This document shows, piece by piece, positions 60,613-64,000 of a DNA stretch of 64,000 bases. Numbering within the stretch: the first letter of the stretch is position 1; each line of letters opens with the position of its first letter. The DNA comes from an uncultured Prevotella sp. (GTDB lineage: Bacteria > Bacteroidota > Bacteroidia > Bacteroidales > Bacteroidaceae): assembly GCA_944319915.1 (NCBI GenBank), contig CALUEY010000003.1, positions 62,001 through 126,000 on the forward strand. The letters are read 5' to 3'. The notes under the pieces are model-generated. The model ran no database searches. It worked only from the letters and a program-made list of their open reading frames with translations, and was not told the origin of the DNA. A program made the translations under genes and the position numbers.

Positions 60613-62979
60613 CACCTTCTTGGTCTTTCCGTTTTCCTTGATGATATAAGTGCCTGGGGCGAGCTGCGAGAGGTCGGCCTTGGTAGCGTGCTGGCGCAGC
60701 AGGCAGCGGCCCGCGAGGTTATAGATGCTGATATCGTGGGGCAGGGCATCGTCGCTGATGCCATCGACGGGCGTGAGTGCGCCTACGGTGAACTCCGCGT
60801 AGTTGTTGTTATAGCTTATTTGCTGGAGGAAGTAGCCCGCGTAAACATAGTAGAGCGATGTTATGTAGGTCTTGCCCACCTCAAGCCCCTCGATGCTGCC
60901 GCTGAGGGTTACGTTGCGTGTTTCGCCCTCGCCGATGTAGAGGTCGGTGGTGAGGTAGCCCACGTTGTCATCGCCGTCCTCGGGGAACACGTAGGCAAAG
61001 ATCTGGTTGCCGTAGAAGCCCGAGTTGCAGGTGATGGCAGCAGAGAATTGCAAGTTGTCGGCTGTGACGTTGCCGGCGTTGCTCACTGTTAGCGGACTTG
61101 CCATTGAGAAGCTCGGGTCGCCCTCGGGAGCCTCGGTGACTGTGATGGGCAGTCGCTCGCTAAGTATCGCGTTCGCGTTGAGCGAGGCAATCACAAGCTC
61201 GTAGTTGCCCGTTGCCACAGGTGCGGGCAAGGTGAACGTCAGGTCAGTGGCATCTCCGCCAATGATGTCAACGGCTATGGGGTTGGAGTTGGCCAGTATT
61301 TCGTTGCCGCCCACAGCCACGATGGCCGCAAACACCTCGTCGATGTATTCGCCGCTGCCATTGTTGGTGATGGTAGCCTTCACCTGGAAGTTTTGCGCGG
61401 CGTAAGGCGTAGAGAGCAGCGAAACGCCGGTGGCCTCGGTGTTCTCCACGGGAGCGTCGGGTGAGCTGAAGAGAATCATGCTGTAGTTGACTGTAGCGAT
61501 CAGGTGGGTCATGCCGTATGTGATGTTGGAGCGTATGTCGTGCCAAGTGCCGTCGTTCTCGTCGCGGTAGGCGGGATATACGAGGTACGAGCCAGACTCC
61601 GTGGGGAAGCCCTCGAGGCTCATCTCGAATTGTCTGTAGCCATAGTTCGTTGACAATTCGGCAGTATAGTCGGATGCGAGGTAGAGCGAGTCGCCGTCGG
61701 GGCATACCACCTTGATGCCGAGCGTCATGTTGCAGTTGCCGCTGCCGTAGTTGTAGAAGCCTCCCGTGAATGTAACGTAGTCGTTCATACTGACAATGGG
61801 CGTGGAGGTGGTGAAGCCATTGGCGCAGTACATGAGCGGCGTGGCCACGGAGCCGGCCTCAGCAGGCCTTATGGCGATGGCGGCGTTCTGGTTGAAGTTG
61901 TAGCCTGAGGAGCTGCCGCCCGTGCCTTGTGCGGTGGGGTCGAGGGCCGAAACGATGAAGTAGCCGTTGCTCATGCCGTCCCACCCCCAGTTAATGTGGA
62001 AGTATCCGTCGCGGTAGCCATCGAAGACGAAGGCGTGCGCCCCGTCGTAAGAGCTGCCGGCGTAGTATACGGGCTGGCCGGCGGCGAGGCTGCGGTAGAG
62101 CATCTCCTGCCATTCGGCCAGGCCGTAGTAGTCGCGCCACAGCACGTTGACGCTGGGGTCATAGCCAAAGTAGTTGGCCAAGGCTTTGATGGCCTCCGTG
62201 GACTGCGTGCCGCTGCCTGAGGGATGGTAGCCCATCTCGGTGGCCACGCCGAGGTCGTACATCAGTTTGGCCACGGCGTCCTTGGAGGCCTGCGTGCTGC
62301 CCTCGCCGTATGTGTCGGTCATGGCCTGCCAGTTGTATGTGCTCTCGCTGAAGTCGACAGAGAACTTGTTCTGCACCTGGTCGTTCACCACCCAGTCGTA
62401 AGAGTGCGAGCCCGTGCCGCGCTCCGGCCACTTGTGGTAGTACATTATCTGCGCCACGGCCGTGGCCACGCAGCCCGTGGGGCACTTGTCGCCTTGGTAC
62501 GTGGGGCAGAGCGCGTTGTAGGGGTCGTCTTGCCCCCACTGCGAGGTGAGCATAGGCTCGATGGCACTGTAAGTGGGCAGCTGCCTCTTCAGTTGCTTGG
62601 CGCCGTCGGCGGGGCTTTGTGCGGCGTAAGCCAGTTCGCGGGCATACTCGCCCAGCCACCAACGCATGGTCTCAGGCAAGGAGTCGGGGCGGAAGGTGCC
62701 TCTGTCGGCGTAGCCCAGCACCTCGGCGCGGGCGCGGTCGTCGGCAGCCACGATTACATATCCGCCGCTGCGCCCCCGGTTGAAGGCATAGTAGCCCTCG
62801 GCGGCCTGCGCCAGGGTTATGGCGTCGCCGCCTTGCGTAGCCGGAGCCTTGCGCATGGCCGGGGCGTTGTTGAAGAACCTGCCGGCTATTTGGTAAGCCT
62901 GCTTCTCGGTTATTTCGCCAGCCAGGGCAGACGCTGCGCAAAGCATCATGGCGGCAAGCAAGTGGAAAGTCTTTCTCAT
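60601..62979 (-). CDS. C10 family cysteine protease (streptopain-like)
   Basis: A 792-residue secreted protease. Signal peptide MRKTFHLLAAMMLCAASALA is followed by a propeptide (residues 21 to about 140, with ITEKQAYQIAGRFF and GGYVIVAADDRA as in SpeB/PrtT) and the catalytic domain with Cys170 in CPTGCVATAVAQIMYYHKWP, His315 in DGAHAFVFDGY and the HINWGWDG motif. Beyond residue 360 come several Ig-like beta-sandwich segments and a C-terminal sorting tail (ISIYNLAGRCLL, PGTYIIKENGK). ATG 62979 is preferred over an extension to 63213, which is AT-rich and overlaps the promoter. It may process surface proteins or host proteins. Confidence 0.9.
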   Translation of the reverse strand: MRKTFHLLAAMMLCAASALAGEITEKQAYQIAGRFFNNAPAMRKAPATQGGDAITLAQAAEGYYAFNRGRSGGYVIVAADDRARAEVLGYADRGTFRPDSLPETMRWWLGEYARELAYAAQSPADGAKQLKRQLPTYSAIEPMLTSQWGQDDPYNALCPTYQGDKCPTGCVATAVAQIMYYHKWPERGTGSHSYDWVVNDQVQNKFSVDFSESTYNWQAMTDTYGEGSTQASKDAVAKLMYDLGVATEMGYHPSGSGTQSTEAIKALANYFGYDPSVNVLWRDYYGLAEWQEMLYRSLAAGQPVYYAGSSYDGAHAFVFDGYRDGYFHINWGWDGMSNGYFIVSALDPTAQGTGGSSSGYNFNQNAAIAIRPAEAGSVATPLMYCANGFTTSTPIVSMNDYVTFTGGFYNYGSGNCNMTLGIKVVCPDGDSLYLASDYTAELSTNYGYRQFEMSLEGFPTESGSYLVYPAYRDENDGTWHDIRSNITYGMTHLIATVNYSMILFSSPDAPVENTEATGVSLLSTPYAAQNFQVKATITNNGSGEYIDEVFAAIVAVGGNEILANSNPIAVDIIGGDATDLTFTLPAPVATGNYELVIASLNANAILSERLPITVTEAPEGDPSFSMASPLTVSNAGNVTADNLQFSAAITCNSGFYGNQIFAYVFPEDGDDNVGYLTTDLYIGEGETRNVTLSGSIEGLEVGKTYITSLYYVYAGYFLQQISYNNNYAEFTVGALTPVDGISDDALPHDISIYNLAGRCLLRQHATKADLSQLAPGTYIIKENGKTKKVVKN

Positions 62980-63019
62980 TTTGGTCTTCTGCTTTATTCT
63001 GTATTTACCAATTGTTATG

Positions 63020-63027
63020 CAAAGGTA
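63020..63027 (-). promoter_or_regulatory. C10 protease promoter -7 element
   Basis: Minus-strand TACCTTTG at 63020-63027, 40 nt upstream of the ATG, in an AT-rich setting. Confidence 0.6.
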
Positions 63028-63173
63028 TATAAAAATGCGATTTTTACGCCCGGTGCATAAGAAATTCTTGTTTTTCTTAGAGGAAATATAGTGAAAAACA
63101 GCGAGATCCAGTGCGGGCAGATAAAGAAAAAGGTTTTTATTTTGGGGAAAAGATATCCCAAATAGCATAGAAG

Positions 63174-63284
63174 TAAGAATTAAGAAGTAAAAATTAAGAA
63201 TAGGCTGCGCCATACCGCGTGGCCGGGCGTGGCCTGGCTTTCATGTCGAAGACGGGGAAGGGGAACGGGCGTGGGGCTGTTTGT
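63174..63284 (+). repeat. 110-bp dispersed repeat, copy 2
   Basis: Plus-strand partner of 30182-30292: AAGAATTAAGAAGTAAAAAT, GGCTGCGCCATACCGCG, GGCCGGGCGTGGCC, AAGACGGGG and GTGGGGCTGTTTG in the same order. It lies upstream of the protease promoter. Confidence 0.65.
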
Positions 63285-63355
63285 ACCACGTGTTCATCCT
63301 CGTGCTCACCCACTGCTCATCCACTGCTCACCCTCGTGCTCATCCTCGTTGACTT

Positions 63356-63491
63356 CCACGTTCTGGCGGGTCTGAGACCCGCCAGCTCCCGTGGCCGGCT
63401 CTGCGACCCGGTGAAGTGAATGAAACAAGCATGGCGCGGGTTGCAAACCCGCAACAGAAGGCTGGCGGGTCTCAGACCCGCCAGAACGTGG
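63356..63491. repeat. Composite palindromic element, full copy 2
   Basis: 136 bp with perfect 31-bp terminal inverted repeats (63356-63386 and 63461-63491). Each arm is itself a palindrome, CTGGCGGGTCTGAGACCCGC and its mate, preceded by CCACGTT. Interior palindromes are GCCGGCTCTGCGACCCGG and GCGGGTTGCAAACCCGC followed by CAACAG. Flanking CTCGTGCTCACCC (63299-63312) and GGGTGAGCACGTGG extend the symmetry. Confidence 0.8.
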
Positions 63492-63664
63492 GTGAGCACG
63501 TGGGTGAGGGACGCAAAGGAAACGGAAAGTTAAGAATTAAGAAGCAAGAAAAATTAAGAAGCAAGAAGAATTAAGGAGTAAGAATGCCACAAAGCGCGTT
63601 TGTTTTTGAAGAGAACCAAGACCATTGTTTCTTTGGAAAAATCATGGTGTGCTTTGCGAAACGT

Positions 63665-63731
63665 GCCGTTTTGCAGTATGAAACGGCCTGTTTGAGCCTC
63701 CGAAACGGCCTGTTTCGCAGCGCAAAACGGC
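63665..63731. repeat. CCGTTTTGC-family repeat block
   Basis: GCCGTTTTGC (63665-63674) pairs with GCAAAACGGC (63722-63731) around two direct copies of GAAACGGCCTGTTT (63680-63693 and 63702-63715). Downstream, TCCCAAATCAT (63842-63852) pairs with 63878-63888, a small hairpin related to the ends of the 18091 palindrome. The rest of 62980-63899 has AT-rich tracts (63529-63586) but no gene. Confidence 0.65.
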
Positions 63732-63899
63732 AGGTTTTGTTAACTTGTTGAATGTCAGTGGGTTAGTAGGTGCTTGCAAATTACTCGAAAAGGTATGAAT
63801 TATGCCAAGTCGCATTATGCGTTTACTTGATTACGTGTTAATCCCAAATCATTAGACCCCCAGTGTTGGGCAATCTGATGATTTGGGAAAATGCGTGGA

Positions 63900-64000
63900 T
63901 TACAGCTGCTCGATGGCTTCGGGGCTGAGGCCGGTGGCTTGGGCGATGGTGCTTATTGGCAAGCCCATCTGTTTGAGGTTGCGGGCTACGTCAGCCTTGC
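63900..64000 (-). CDS. Rpn family protein, C-terminal fragment at window edge
   Basis: The last 32 codons and TAA stop of a minus-strand gene that continues beyond the window. The peptide contains ARNLKQMGLPISTIAQATGL and ends SPEAIEQL, aligning with the C-terminus of the Rpn protein at 14228 (ARNLKLMGVDAATIEAATGL, then SAAEV). The helix-turn-helix-like ending and the ARNLK motif are typical of Rpn/PD-(D/E)XK transposase-like proteins. The nuclease domain is outside the window, so whether this copy is intact is unknown. Confidence 0.7.
   Translation of the reverse strand, partial: KADVARNLKQMGLPISTIAQATGLSPEAIEQL

Noticed and set aside
1..64000. tRNA, rRNA, tmRNA or insertion-sequence transposase genes
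   Set aside because: None recognised in the gaps on either strand; Rpn proteins are the only transposase-related genes.

Overview
The window looks like chromosomal DNA of a high-GC member of the Bacteroidales, most likely Prevotellaceae. Evidence: promoters carry the Bacteroidetes -7 motif TAnnTTTG, starts mostly lack Shine-Dalgarno sequences, and several lineage-typical genes are present (MurF-alanine racemase fusion, bifunctional fucokinase/GDP-fucose pyrophosphorylase, Mfa/FimA-type fimbrial lipoproteins, a C10 streptopain-like protease, proteins with type IX-secretion-like C-terminal tails). The assignment rests on gene content and sequence style only.

Layout. 1-6.4 kb: translation and folate housekeeping (truB 3' end, queA, folK, rpsO, typA) plus three small membrane proteins (DUF2752 and two CD225/dispanin types). 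6.4-7.7 kb: mtnN-luxS operon for S-adenosylhomocysteine recycling. 7.8-10.3 kb: a YfhO-type membrane protein. 10.5-17.9 kb: L-fucose salvage (DUF2264 protein, FucP permease, Fkp) interrupted by an Rpn-type nuclease. 18.4-21.8 kb: GSCFA protein and MurF-Alr. 22-30 kb: hexuronate-type MFS transporter, nitroreductase, a secreted multidomain protein and tryptophanase. 30.4-38 kb: B12-dependent ribonucleotide reductase, folB, a cell-wall amidase, an MlaD/MCE protein and dnaA. 38-40.2 kb: a BtuB-like TonB receptor. 40.8-59.6 kb: a surface-fimbria locus (DUF3575, DUF3868, fimbrillin, Mfa2-like anchor, second fimbrillin) ending in a 3856-residue beta-helix protein of eight modules. 59.8-64 kb: a small lipoprotein, a C10 protease and the C-terminus of a second Rpn protein.

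The most unusual content is the non-coding DNA, especially from 30 kb onward. Spacers between co-directional genes repeatedly have the same three-part build: an AT-rich TTAAGAATTAAG tract touching the upstream stop codon, a GC-rich segment that is often a hairpin, and an array of 9-nt pyrimidine-rich units ending near the next start. The same 9-nt units, and a separate 49-bp repeat, also lie in frame inside coding sequences of surface proteins. In addition there are composite palindromic elements with 29-31 bp terminal inverted repeats (two full copies, one half copy, one decayed copy), a 205-bp imperfect palindrome resembling a miniature inverted-repeat element, a 110-bp repeat present in two orientations, and a family built on CCGTTTTGC. 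No transposase, tRNA, rRNA or CRISPR array was found.
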